From: Chloroflexota bacterium
GTDB taxonomy: Bacteria > Chloroflexota > Anaerolineae > SpSt-313
Length of the DNA stretch: 64,000 bases
Assembly (NCBI GenBank): GCA_029553955.1
Contig: JAKPJZ010000168.1
Coordinates: forward strand, 1 to 64,000
Direction of reading: 5' to 3'
Part shown: positions 43,213 through 50,948 of the stretch, in pieces
Layout of the letters: every line of letters starts with the position of its first letter
Numbering within the stretch: the stretch's first letter is position 1
Program-made: the position numbers and the translations under genes
The notes under the pieces: model-generated
Databases searched by the model: none
What the model saw: only the letters and a program-made list of their open reading frames with translations
Told to the model about the DNA's origin: nothing

Positions 43213-44280
43213 CTATCGTAGCGCGGCGATAACTTGGCGGTCGGCCGCAGAGAAGGCATAGCGCTCGAGCTCGCCGGGGCGCACCCAGCGCCGGCTGGCC
43301 GCGGCGACCGCCTGCGGCTCGCCACTGAGCAGGCGGCAGCGGAAGGCGTGCAGCGTGATGCGCAGGTGGGTGTAGGCATGCTCGACGGTGGCGACAGGCG
43401 CGCCGACCGCGATCTCCACCGCCAGCTCCTCACGGATCTCGCGCCGCAGGCAATCCTCGAGCGTCTCCCCCGGCTCCACCTTGCCACCAGGGAACTCCCA
43501 CAGGCCGCCGAGCAGCCCCTCGGCAGGGCGCTGGGCAATGAGCAGGCGGCCCTCGTGCTCGATCACCGCCGCACAGACGTCATAGTGGGGCAGGGCACGG
43601 CGTGGCCGCGGCGCAGGGAACCCGGCCTCTCTGCCCTCGGCGTGGGCGCGGCAGTGCGCGGCGAGCGGGCAGGCATCGCAGCCCGGCCGCCGCGGCGTGC
43701 ACACGGTGGCGCCCAGGTCCATCATCGCCTGGTTGAAATCGCCGGCCCGGCCGTGGGGCAGCAGGCCTGCCGCCAGGGCGCGCAGCGCGGCCTCGCCGGG
43801 CGCCGGCAGGCAGAAGAGACGCGCCAGCACGCGGCGCACGTTGCCGTCGAGCGCGGCCTCGTCGCGGCCGAAGGCAATGCTCAAGATGGCCGCGGCGCTG
43901 TAGGCACCCACTCCCGGCAGCGCACGCACCGCCGCAGGATCCTCGGGGAAGCGGCCGCCGTGGCGCGCCATGATCTCTTGCGCCGCACGGTGCAGGTGGC
44001 GCGCGCGGGCATAGTAGCCCAGTCCCTCCCAGGCCTTGAGTACCTCGCCCAGCGGCGCCGCCGCCAGCGCGGCCACGCTGGGAAAGCGCTCGAGAAAGCG
44101 CTCATAGTAGCCCAGCACCCTGGCTACCTGGGTCTGCGCCAACATGATCTCGGCGACCCAGATGCGGTAGGGGTCGCGGGTGTGGCGCCAGGGCAGGTCG
44201 CGCCGCGCCTGGGCGAACCAGGCGAGCAGATCACGCGCGACAGGATTGCCGGCATCAGGTTGATGGATGGGATCATTCAT
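43213..44280 (-). CDS. mutY: A/G-specific adenine glycosylase MutY
   Basis: 355 aa from the ATG at 44280; the frame is open further upstream but that part is shadow of the regulator gene. The catalytic domain has LPWRHTRDPYRIWVAEIMLAQTQVARV, the HhH-GPD loop (LPGVGAYSAAAILSIAFGRDEAALDGNV, with catalytic Asp in AALDGN), and the Fe-S cluster Cys set CTPRRPGCDACPLAAHC. The C-terminal Nudix-like domain (FPGGKVEPGETLEDCLRREIREE in outline) checks for 8-oxoG. It removes adenine opposite 8-oxoguanine. Confidence 0.96.
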   Translation of the reverse strand: MNDPIHQPDAGNPVARDLLAWFAQARRDLPWRHTRDPYRIWVAEIMLAQTQVARVLGYYERFLERFPSVAALAAAPLGEVLKAWEGLGYYARARHLHRAAQEIMARHGGRFPEDPAAVRALPGVGAYSAAAILSIAFGRDEAALDGNVRRVLARLFCLPAPGEAALRALAAGLLPHGRAGDFNQAMMDLGATVCTPRRPGCDACPLAAHCRAHAEGREAGFPAPRPRRALPHYDVCAAVIEHEGRLLIAQRPAEGLLGGLWEFPGGKVEPGETLEDCLRREIREELAVEIAVGAPVATVEHAYTHLRITLHAFRCRLLSGEPQAVAAASRRWVRPGELERYAFSAADRQVIAALR

Positions 44281-44296
44281 ACGTAAGCTTGCCCTG

Positions 44297-44360
44297 AATC
44301 CTGGAGGGGGGGCGGGGGGGGTCGGCGCCTGGGTCGGCGGCACCGCCCCCCCCAGGATTA
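44297..44360. repeat. G-rich fold-back between mutY and the Crp-like gene
   Basis: AATCCTGGAGGGGGGGCGG and an inverted CCGCCCCCCCCAGGATT surround a GC-rich loop. It follows the regulator stop directly, so may end its message. Confidence 0.7.
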
Positions 44361-45038
44361 CTATCCCCACTGGGCCATGCGCGCCAGGCCATCGCGGTCG
44401 AGCACAAAGAGCCCGGCGCGCACGAGGCGGATCAGCCCCTGGTCGGAGAAGCGGTAGAGCATGCGGCAGACCACGTCGGAGGTGGTGCGCGTCCAGGAGG
44501 CCATCTCGGCGAGGGTCAGGTCGCCCGACACGCGGCCGTCGTCGGCCCTGGCCGAGCGGCTGAGCAACAGGCGCGCCAGCCGGGCGGCGATGGGCTGGAA
44601 ATCGGCCGCGTCGAGGATGGGGCCAGACCATTCGAGGCGGCCGGCCACCAGGCGCGCCAGCTCCCACAGGGCGGGCGGGTTCTCCAGCAGCAGCGGCAGC
44701 AGCCGGTCGCGCGGCCACAAGTAGAGGAGACTCGCATCGCTCGCCACCAGGCGCACCACCATGGGCGCGCCCTCACGGAAAAAGGCCTGCCCCCAGAAGA
44801 GGTCGCCCGGCTCGAGCATGGTGAGCAAAAAGGTCTCGCCCGAGGCGGCATCGGCCGCGGCAGCGACGCGGCCCTCCTCGACCAGCAGCAGATACGGCCA
44901 GACGTCGCCACACTGCACGACCGGCTCGCCCCCTTCGTAGCGGCGGCCAACGGCCTCCTGGGCCAGCGCCAGACGGTCGCTTGGCTGCAGCACAGCGAAC
45001 AGGGGATTGCGGGCGAGCAGATCGAGCACGGCTGACAT
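44361..45038 (-). CDS. Crp/Fnr family transcription regulator
   Basis: 225 aa with a strong ribosome-binding site (AGGAGG). Cyclic-nucleotide-binding-type beta-roll (about residues 10-125) without the exact cAMP-binding RxS, then the long dimer helix and a winged helix (DLTLAEMASWTRTTSDVVCRMLYRFSDQGL). No Fnr-type Cys cluster, so the effector is unknown. Its targets may include the divergent membrane genes at 45287. Confidence 0.9.
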   Translation of the reverse strand: MSAVLDLLARNPLFAVLQPSDRLALAQEAVGRRYEGGEPVVQCGDVWPYLLLVEEGRVAAAADAASGETFLLTMLEPGDLFWGQAFFREGAPMVVRLVASDASLLYLWPRDRLLPLLLENPPALWELARLVAGRLEWSGPILDAADFQPIAARLARLLLSRSARADDGRVSGDLTLAEMASWTRTTSDVVCRMLYRFSDQGLIRLVRAGLFVLDRDGLARMAQWG

Positions 45039-45175
45039 CGGGCCTCCTGACCTGGAGAGTGACGACAGATTGTAGAATCATCCGCGCAATTCTCCAAATC
45101 CCAGGGCCAGGGTACCGCGCGAGCCGGGCATCATGCCCCTCCCTGCTGTTGCGCGCCGGTCGCTCCAGAACCGGC

Positions 45176-45204
45176 TTTACGCCAGACACATTCACCTGTA
45201 TCAT
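45176..45204 (+). promoter_or_regulatory. Possible promoter of the Yip1-like pair
   Basis: TTTACG (45176-45181), 17-base spacer, TATCAT (45199-45204). Only moderate matches. Between it and the gene lies CAAAACCCCTCTTCCAGG, which looks like a worn family B right flank. Confidence 0.45.
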
Positions 45205-45286
45205 TCGAGTGTGGAATCTGGGCTTAGGCAGGGGTTCGAGGTGCGTGCCGCCAACCACCCCAAAACCCCTCTTCCAGGAGGTGGGT

Positions 45287-45964
45287 TTGTCAAGCATCTC
45301 AGCGCTGCTGCGGTTGGTGCCGCAGGCGCTCCTGTTCGATGGGGATGCCTACTATAGGATGAAGGCGAGGCCCCGGGCGCTCTACGACGGGACCTTATTG
45401 CTGCTAGCGCTGGGCGTGGGCCTGGGGCTGGCCGGCGCCGCGGGGGCGGTCGTCGCCGCGGGCGCCGCACCGCGCGGCGACGAACTGGCGCGCGTGCTGC
45501 GGGCCGGGCTGGCGCGCCTGCCTGCGCTGCAGCGGCTGAGCCCGTGGCCCACCACCTGGCTACACTGTGCGCTGCTGGGGTGGCTGGCAGCGCCGCAGCC
45601 GGGCCTGGCGCGCCTGCTCACGACGCCGCTGGCCCTGGCGCTCAATTGGCTCGCTTACGGGCTGCTGGCGCAGCGGGCCGCGCGGCTGCTGGGCGGCTGC
45701 GGCAGCCTGGCCGAGACGCTGGCCTGCACAGCGCTGGCCGAGGTGCCGCGGGTTGTGCTGCTCATGCCGCTCGTGTCGCCGCTGGGCCTGGCCGCGGCCG
45801 GCATCGAGGCCTGGGTGCTGGCGGCGCGCTTCCAGGCGCTGCGCGCGGCCCACGGCCTGGATGGCTGGCGCGCCTTCTGGGCTGCGGCTGCGGCCGCTCT
45901 GCTCTTGGGGGCCGCAAGCCTGGCCCTTGCCGCGCTGCAGCTCGCCAGCAGAGGCGTGGGCTGA
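45287..45964 (+). CDS. Yip1-like multi-pass membrane protein
   Basis: 225 aa from a TTG at 45287, five bases after AGGAGG; a GTG two codons earlier is possible. Opens LSSISALLRLVPQALLFDGDAYYRM, then five hydrophobic segments with very Ala/Leu-rich sequence, the pattern of Yip1-type integral membrane proteins. Function unknown. Its stop overlaps the start of the next, similar gene (TGATG), so the two likely form a complex. Confidence 0.7.
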   Translation: MSSISALLRLVPQALLFDGDAYYRMKARPRALYDGTLLLLALGVGLGLAGAAGAVVAAGAAPRGDELARVLRAGLARLPALQRLSPWPTTWLHCALLGWLAAPQPGLARLLTTPLALALNWLAYGLLAQRAARLLGGCGSLAETLACTALAEVPRVVLLMPLVSPLGLAAAGIEAWVLAARFQALRAAHGLDGWRAFWAAAAAALLLGAASLALAALQLASRGVG

Positions 45965-46689
45965 TGGGCGCCATGGTCGTGACGGCCTGGAGCGCACTGC
46001 GGCTCGACGCGGCGGCCCTGCGGCGCTGGAGCGCGACGCAGGGCGCACTGGCCTGGGGGCTGGCGCTGCTGGCGTTGGCTTCGCTCCTCGGCGGGCTCGC
46101 CGGCGGTGCCGCCGCAGCAGGGGCCTGCCTGCACCGCCCGCCGCCCGGCCCTGCCGAGCAGCGCGCCGTCGCGGACCTGGCGGGCTGGCTCAGCCGCACC
46201 CCCCTGGCGCCCGACGCCCAGCACGAACTGGTGCGCACCGTGGCCGCGGCGCTCGAACTGCGGGGCAACCTGGCCGGGCTGCCTCGGCCCCTCGGCCACG
46301 AGGCCGGCTGTGCCCTGCAGGGGCTGCAACTGGCCACGACGGCGCCCTACCGGCGCCTGGCCCTCTGGTTGCCCTACACCCTCGCCGTCTGTGCCGCTGC
46401 CAGGGCGCTCGGCGGCCGCGCCGGCCCGGCCCAGATGCTCGCTGCCACCAGCCTCTACGCATTGCCGCACCTGCTCGACCCCCTGCTGGCCGTGCCGGGG
46501 CTGGAGGGACTCGCGCGCCCCGTCCTCTTTCTGTGGGGTGCCGCCATCTATCTGCGCGCGTGGGCCGCCGCCAGCCGGCTCGGCGGCCCACGCGCGCTGC
46601 TGGCCGTCGCGTTGCCGGGGCTCGCGGCGGTGACGGTGGTGATGGTGGTGATGGCGATCGTGGCTTTGGTCTGGGGATTGAGAAACTGA
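45964..46689 (+). CDS. Yip1-like multi-pass membrane protein, second of a pair
   Basis: 241 aa, start overlapping the previous stop. Five or six hydrophobic segments with a soluble stretch at about 55-115, and a final hydrophobic VVMVVMAIVALVWGL. Same class as the gene before it and probably arisen by duplication, although identity is low. Its stop lies inside the fold-back 46682-46812. Confidence 0.7.
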   Translation: MGAMVVTAWSALRLDAAALRRWSATQGALAWGLALLALASLLGGLAGGAAAAGACLHRPPPGPAEQRAVADLAGWLSRTPLAPDAQHELVRTVAAALELRGNLAGLPRPLGHEAGCALQGLQLATTAPYRRLALWLPYTLAVCAAARALGGRAGPAQMLAATSLYALPHLLDPLLAVPGLEGLARPVLFLWGAAIYLRAWAAASRLGGPRALLAVALPGLAAVTVVMVVMAIVALVWGLRN

Positions 46690-46812
46690 GGGAACTGACG
46701 GAACTGGAGGAACTCTGGGAGCTGAAGGGTCGCACCCGGACTCCCCAACTTGTTGGGGCGTTCTCCCCGTCCCCTCAGTTCCTCCAGTTCCCCCAGTTCC
46801 CTCAGTTCCTTC
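46682..46812. repeat. Fold-back of GGAACTGAGGGAACT type with a 72-bp repeat fragment in the loop
   Basis: Arms of about 33-38 bases built from GGAACTG repeats (left 46682-46714, right 46775-46812). The loop carries CGGACTCCCCAACTTGTTGG (46738-46757), the signature of the tandem repeat at the window start. Contains the stop codon of the preceding gene and ends just before the ribosome-binding site of rlmD. Confidence 0.85.
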
Positions 46813-46826
46813 GCAAGGAGCGTGAC

Positions 46827-48065
46827 ATGAGCAACGACAAGCAAGTCCGTCTGCACCTCGACGACATGGCCTACGGTGGCGCCGCCGTGGGGCGGCACGA
46901 GGGCAAGGCCATCTTTGTGCCCGGCGGCATCGCGGGCGAGGAGGTGCTGGCTGAGATCGTGGCAGAGCGGCCGCGCTATGCCCGGGCGCGCTTGTTGGAG
47001 GTGATTGCGCCCTCGCCCGACCGGGTAGCGCCGCCCTGCGAGAGCTATGAGCGCTGCGGCGGCTGCCAGTGGCAGCACATCGCCTACGAGGCGCAACTGC
47101 GCTTCAAGCGCGAGATCGTGCGCGGGCAACTGGAGCGCATCGGCAAGATCGGCGCGCCGCCAGTGCTGCCCACCATCGGCATGGAGAACCCCTGGGCCTA
47201 CCGCAACAACATGCAGTTCGCCGTCGACGACGAGGGCCACCTCTGCCTGATGGCCGCGGGCACCGAGCGGCCGGTGGCCATCGGCAGTTGCCGCCTGCTC
47301 TGCCCCGAGCTGACCGAGGTCTTTGACGAGCTGGAGCTCGACTACCCCGGCCTCGAGCGGGTGAGCCTGCGCGCCGGTCGCCGCACCGGCGAGCAGATGC
47401 TCGTCCTCGAGACCGCCGAGGGCGAGGCGCCCGAGCTGGAGGTAGACCGGCCGCTCTCTTGCATACTGCTCTTGCCCGACGGCACGGGCGTCTCGCTCAT
47501 CGGCAGCACGCACCTGCACGAGGAGGTCGGCGGCAAGCGGCTCAGGGTCTCGGCGGGCTCCTTTTTCCAGGTGAACACCGAGCAGGCGCAGCAGCTCCTG
47601 CGCCTGGTGCTCGAGTATGCCGCTGTGCAGCCCAGCGACACCGTGCTCGACGCCTATGGCGGCGTGGGCACCTTTGGCCTGCACCTGGCCGAGCACGCCG
47701 CGCAAGCCATCATCGTGGAGGCCAACGCCTCGGCCGCGGCCGACGCGCGCGAGAACGCCTCACAGGCCGGCAACGTCAGGGTGATCGAGGGCGAGGTGGA
47801 GGATGTGCTGCCCACACTGCCCGAGGCCATCGACGTGGCCGTCATCGACCCGCCACGCGCCGGCGTGGCCCCCAGGGCGCTCCAAGCGCTCACGGCCAAA
47901 CATCCGCGGCGCATCGTCTACGTCTCGTGCGACCCCGGCACCCTGGCCCGCGACGTGCGCACACTGCTCGACCGCGGCTACCGGCTCGAAACGGTGCAGC
48001 CGGTCGACATGTTCCCGCAGACGCACCACATCGAGACGGTGTCGCTCTTGGTTAGCGACCAGTAG
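46827..48065 (+). CDS. rlmD: RlmD/TrmA-family RNA (uracil-5-)-methyltransferase
   Basis: 412 aa from the ATG at 46827 (AAGGAG upstream); a frame of 420 codons before it is an antiparallel-type shadow of the membrane genes. TRAM domain (about 1-60), Fe-S cluster Cys in CESYERCGGC plus a later Cys, SAM-binding VLDAYGGVGTFGL, and the catalytic Cys in YVSCDPGTLARD with the final ETVSLL typical of TrmA/RlmD/RumA. It methylates a uracil of 23S rRNA, probably U1939 (E. coli numbering). Confidence 0.93.
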   Translation: MSNDKQVRLHLDDMAYGGAAVGRHEGKAIFVPGGIAGEEVLAEIVAERPRYARARLLEVIAPSPDRVAPPCESYERCGGCQWQHIAYEAQLRFKREIVRGQLERIGKIGAPPVLPTIGMENPWAYRNNMQFAVDDEGHLCLMAAGTERPVAIGSCRLLCPELTEVFDELELDYPGLERVSLRAGRRTGEQMLVLETAEGEAPELEVDRPLSCILLLPDGTGVSLIGSTHLHEEVGGKRLRVSAGSFFQVNTEQAQQLLRLVLEYAAVQPSDTVLDAYGGVGTFGLHLAEHAAQAIIVEANASAAADARENASQAGNVRVIEGEVEDVLPTLPEAIDVAVIDPPRAGVAPRALQALTAKHPRRIVYVSCDPGTLARDVRTLLDRGYRLETVQPVDMFPQTHHIETVSLLVSDQ

Positions 48066-48102
48066 CCTGTTGTCGCGGAGGCCGGCCGCCAAGCCACCAT
48101 GT

Positions 48103-48138
48103 GTGCAATTTGCACTATAGAGGCAATGGTCGTATAAT
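48103..48138 (+). promoter_or_regulatory. Promoter with an overlapping 13-bp operator-like palindrome
   Basis: TTGCAC (48110-48115), 17-base spacer, TATAAT (48133-48138). GTGCAATTTGCAC (48103-48115) is a perfect palindrome that contains the whole -35, so a repressor bound there would block it. It drives the lipoprotein genes at 48254 and 49057. Confidence 0.75.
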
Positions 48139-48253
48139 GGGCTATCCCCATCGACAGAGCCACGCCGAGGGCCAGATGGCCGGGGGATGCGGGCCTGGCC
48201 GCCATGCCAGGCTGTTTGTCAGCGTCTCCGGATGCTAAATGGAGATGGCCCAG

Positions 48254-48997
48254 ATGAGGAACATACTGTTACCGGCGCTCCTATTGGCCTGTATTCTGGC
48301 AGGCTGCACAGCGGCTGCAAGGCCCAGAGGCTCGCCCGCAGACACAGTCGCCGGCAGCCCCCGCCCGACCGGCAAGGCGTCGTCGGCGACGAGTGCCCCG
48401 AAGGGCGCCGGCCCCACCAGCCCAGCGGAGCCGACCGCTACGGCCGACACCACGCTCACGCCCTTCAAGCTGACGAACTGGATCGACATCTGTCAGGACG
48501 AGAACGGCCGCTGGCAGGAGGGGCTTGAGAACTATCATCCAACCTCGCCGGGCGGCGTTCACACCAACACCTGGAAGCTGGGCGAGTTCCAGGCCGAGCT
48601 CTATCACAAGATCGCGGACGGCGACCTGGTCGTCGAGAACACCTACACGACAGGCTGGACGCTTCCCGACACGATCACACCAGGAACAACGGTACAAGTC
48701 CCCGTTACTTGCAACGGCAAGCACGTAGAAACCTATGTCGGCCAGGCAACAGAAAAGACCTGGCATGCCGGCTCGCCCGAAAGCTACGGGTCCACGTGTT
48801 TTGGCCTCTATGTCGGCGCAGACAAGTCCAAGGGTGGGGGCGGCTACGACATCTCTAGCCTCAGCGACTTTGACAACCAAGGCTACGTGGAGCTGGAAGT
48901 CAGGAGGGGAGCGCCGGTGAACAAGGTGCTCGAGATCCGCGTCGAGTACACCTGTGGCGACATGGTCATGGGCAAGGTGTACTACTACGAAAGGTGA
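48254..48997 (+). CDS. Lipoprotein of unknown function
   Basis: 247 aa from the ATG at 48254, eight bases after GGAG; an ATG at 48239 has no site. Signal peptide MRNILLPALLLACILAGC with lipidated Cys18, then a Ser/Pro/Thr/Ala linker (about 19-65). The mature part is beta-rich with several Trp and Cys (ICQDENGRW, VTCNGK, STCFGLYVG, EYTCGD), four Cys that could form disulfides outside the cell. No family recognised. First gene of a lipoprotein pair. Confidence 0.75.
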   Translation: MRNILLPALLLACILAGCTAAARPRGSPADTVAGSPRPTGKASSATSAPKGAGPTSPAEPTATADTTLTPFKLTNWIDICQDENGRWQEGLENYHPTSPGGVHTNTWKLGEFQAELYHKIADGDLVVENTYTTGWTLPDTITPGTTVQVPVTCNGKHVETYVGQATEKTWHAGSPESYGSTCFGLYVGADKSKGGGGYDISSLSDFDNQGYVELEVRRGAPVNKVLEIRVEYTCGDMVMGKVYYYER

Positions 48998-49056
48998 TTC
49001 CGAGCCGGCGCATACCCCTCTCGATAGCGCTGCGTGCTGCATGGAGGAACAAACCG

Positions 49057-50349
49057 ATGAAGGCCTTGTCGTTGGCATTATGCGTTGCCCTGCTGTTGGC
49101 GTTTGCCGGCTGCTCGGGCCCCGGCCCGGCCACGCGCCCCATGCCGGCCGACGTTGGCCCTGAGGCGTCCGAAGAGCAGCCCGAGGCCACGGAGGAGACG
49201 GTGGAGGTTGCCCAGCCGCAAAAAGCCACGGAGGCGCCACTGCCCCCGGCGATCCCTGTCGACGAAAACACGCCGCTGGCCGCGGTGCTCAAGGGCGGCA
49301 AGTGGGGCTTTATCGACCAGAGCGGCGCCTGGGCGATCGCGCCGCAGTACCGGCAGGCGTTCAGCTTCAGCGAGGGGCTGGCCCCGGTCGCATTGCCAGA
49401 CCGCCACTGGGCGTTCATCGACAAGCACAACCAGGTGGTCGTGCGGGTGCGCGAGGATCTGATCGTCACCTCCGGTTTCAGCGAGGGTATAGCGGCCGTC
49501 GCCAAAGACAACAACGGCACCCCGGGCGACCTGTTCGGGTTCATCGACCGCACGGGCAAGGTCATCGCCGAGCCACAGTACGCGCGGGTATATGACTTCC
49601 ACGAGGGGTCGGCCGCGGTAGAGCCCAAGGCCGACTCCGTCTACGGCTTCCTCGACACGACGGGCAACATGGCCATCCCGCCGCTCTTCAGCGGCCCCGC
49701 GCACAGCTTTTCGGAGGGCCTGGCCCGCGCCGAGCTGGCGGCCGAGCACAAGCCGGGCACGAGCGAGCTGGGCCGCGGCTACATCGACAAGCACGGGCAG
49801 TTCGCCATCGAGGCCAAGGCGGATCTGAGCAGCCCGTTCGGGGATACGCTGACTACTTTCTGCGGGCCCGTGGGCGATTTCCGAGGCGGCCTGGCCGCGG
49901 CGAATGTCAGAAGGTCCATGGAGCCGGGGAGTGGGTTCGTGTCCGGCGTAATCGACAAGACGGGCGCCACGGTGTTCGTGGGCGAATACTTTCGCATCTA
50001 CAACTTTTCTGAAGGATTGGCCGGCGTCGATGGGACGTGGGACAAGCCCGACGTCATCGGCTTTGTCGACGGGCAGGGCAACGTGGCCATCCCCTTCCAG
50101 GAGGACTGGAAGGTGCAGGCCGACTGGGGCTTTTCCGAGGGCCTGTGCCGGGTCTACCGCAGCGGGCAGGTCGGCTACATCGACAAGAGCGGCAGCCTCG
50201 TCGTTCAGCCCCAGTATTATGAATCCAGCGATTTCTCGCAAGGGCTGGCCGCGGTGGCCGACTCCCGCGGAAACTGGGGCTACATCGACAAGAGCGGCAA
50301 GGTGGTCATCGCGCTGCAGTACCAGAAAGCACTGCCATTCACCAGGTAG
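49057..50349 (+). CDS. WG-repeat lipoprotein
   Basis: 430 aa from the ATG at 49057 (GGAGG upstream). Lipoprotein signal with lipobox AFAGC, an acidic linker, then nine WG-type repeats (for example WGFIDQSGAWAIAPQY, FGFIDRTGKVIAEPQY, VGYIDKSGSLVVQPQY, WGYIDKSGKVVIALQY), each followed by an F-S-E-G-L-A turn. WG repeats form a beta-propeller-like fold thought to bind proteins or ligands on the cell surface. 59 bases after the previous lipoprotein. Confidence 0.92.
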   Translation: MKALSLALCVALLLAFAGCSGPGPATRPMPADVGPEASEEQPEATEETVEVAQPQKATEAPLPPAIPVDENTPLAAVLKGGKWGFIDQSGAWAIAPQYRQAFSFSEGLAPVALPDRHWAFIDKHNQVVVRVREDLIVTSGFSEGIAAVAKDNNGTPGDLFGFIDRTGKVIAEPQYARVYDFHEGSAAVEPKADSVYGFLDTTGNMAIPPLFSGPAHSFSEGLARAELAAEHKPGTSELGRGYIDKHGQFAIEAKADLSSPFGDTLTTFCGPVGDFRGGLAAANVRRSMEPGSGFVSGVIDKTGATVFVGEYFRIYNFSEGLAGVDGTWDKPDVIGFVDGQGNVAIPFQEDWKVQADWGFSEGLCRVYRSGQVGYIDKSGSLVVQPQYYESSDFSQGLAAVADSRGNWGYIDKSGKVVIALQYQKALPFTR

Positions 50350-50367
50350 TCGGGATTATCTGCTTGT

Positions 50368-50439
50368 AGTACGTGAGAGCGGGTGCTGGGGTGGGCAAGA
50401 CCTAGGTTTTGCCCACCCCAGCACCCGCTCTCACGTACT
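50368..50439. repeat. Intergenic 72-bp palindrome
   Basis: 36-base arms with one mismatch, no loop; outer end AGTACGTGAGAGCGGGTGCT. Shares the GTAGTAC..GAGAGCGGG outer motif with 31908-31997. It follows the WG lipoprotein and precedes the blaI promoter. Confidence 0.95.
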
Positions 50440-50481
50440 GAAAACGGAGCCGCCGCTCGTGCACTACCTCCATAGTCGGTT

Positions 50482-50509
50482 TTGACTTCGAGTTATACAG
50501 TTGTATAAT
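50482..50509 (+). promoter_or_regulatory. blaI promoter with BlaI/MecI-type operator
   Basis: TTGACT (50482-50487), 16-base spacer, TATAAT (50504-50509). TATACA-GT-TGTATA (50494-50507) is a perfect inverted repeat of the TACA..TGTA type bound by BlaI/MecI repressors and overlaps the -10. The operon should repress itself. Confidence 0.85.
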
Positions 50510-50559
50510 AGGCATAGATCGCGATATCACGGTATGTTCCCAGGGAGGACCGCAACGCA

Positions 50560-50946
50560 ATGGACCGGAGACTCAAGCGCCTGCCCGATGCCGAGCTGGA
50601 AATCATGCTCATCGTCTGGAAGGCGGCAGCGCCGGTCAACTCGACCTACATTCTGGAGCAGCTCCAGGGGCAGCGCACCTGGGCCCTGGCGACCCTGATG
50701 ACAGTGCTCGCACGCCTCGTCGAGAAGGGGTTCCTGGTCTGCGAGAAACAGGGGCGCAACAATCTCTACCGGGCGGCCATTGGAGAGGATGAGTACAAGC
50801 AGAGCGAGGGCAGGACCATCCTCGAAAAGCTCTACGGCAACTCTATCCAGAGCCTGGTGACCGCGCTCTACGACGGTCGGGCCATCGACAAGGACGACCT
50901 TGTGGAGCTGCGCCGCCTGCTCGATAGCTTCGAGAGGGAGGACTAG
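50560..50946 (+). CDS. blaI: BlaI/MecI/CopY family repressor
   Basis: 128 aa. Winged helix (LPDAELEIMLIVWKAAAPVNSTYILEQL, TWALATLMTVLARLVEKGFL) followed by the dimerisation region with the site where BlaR-type proteases cut these repressors (about residues 95-110). It stops two bases before the blaR-like gene, so the two are cotranscribed from the operator-bearing promoter at 50482. Confidence 0.93.
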   Translation: MDRRLKRLPDAELEIMLIVWKAAAPVNSTYILEQLQGQRTWALATLMTVLARLVEKGFLVCEKQGRNNLYRAAIGEDEYKQSEGRTILEKLYGNSIQSLVTALYDGRAIDKDDLVELRRLLDSFERED

Positions 50947-50948
50947 AG

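Noticed and set aside
45567-46826. 420-codon N-terminal extension of rlmD
   Set aside because: Overlaps the two Yip1-like genes in another frame, is Arg/Ala/Pro-rich without motifs, and a good ribosome-binding site precedes the ATG at 46827.
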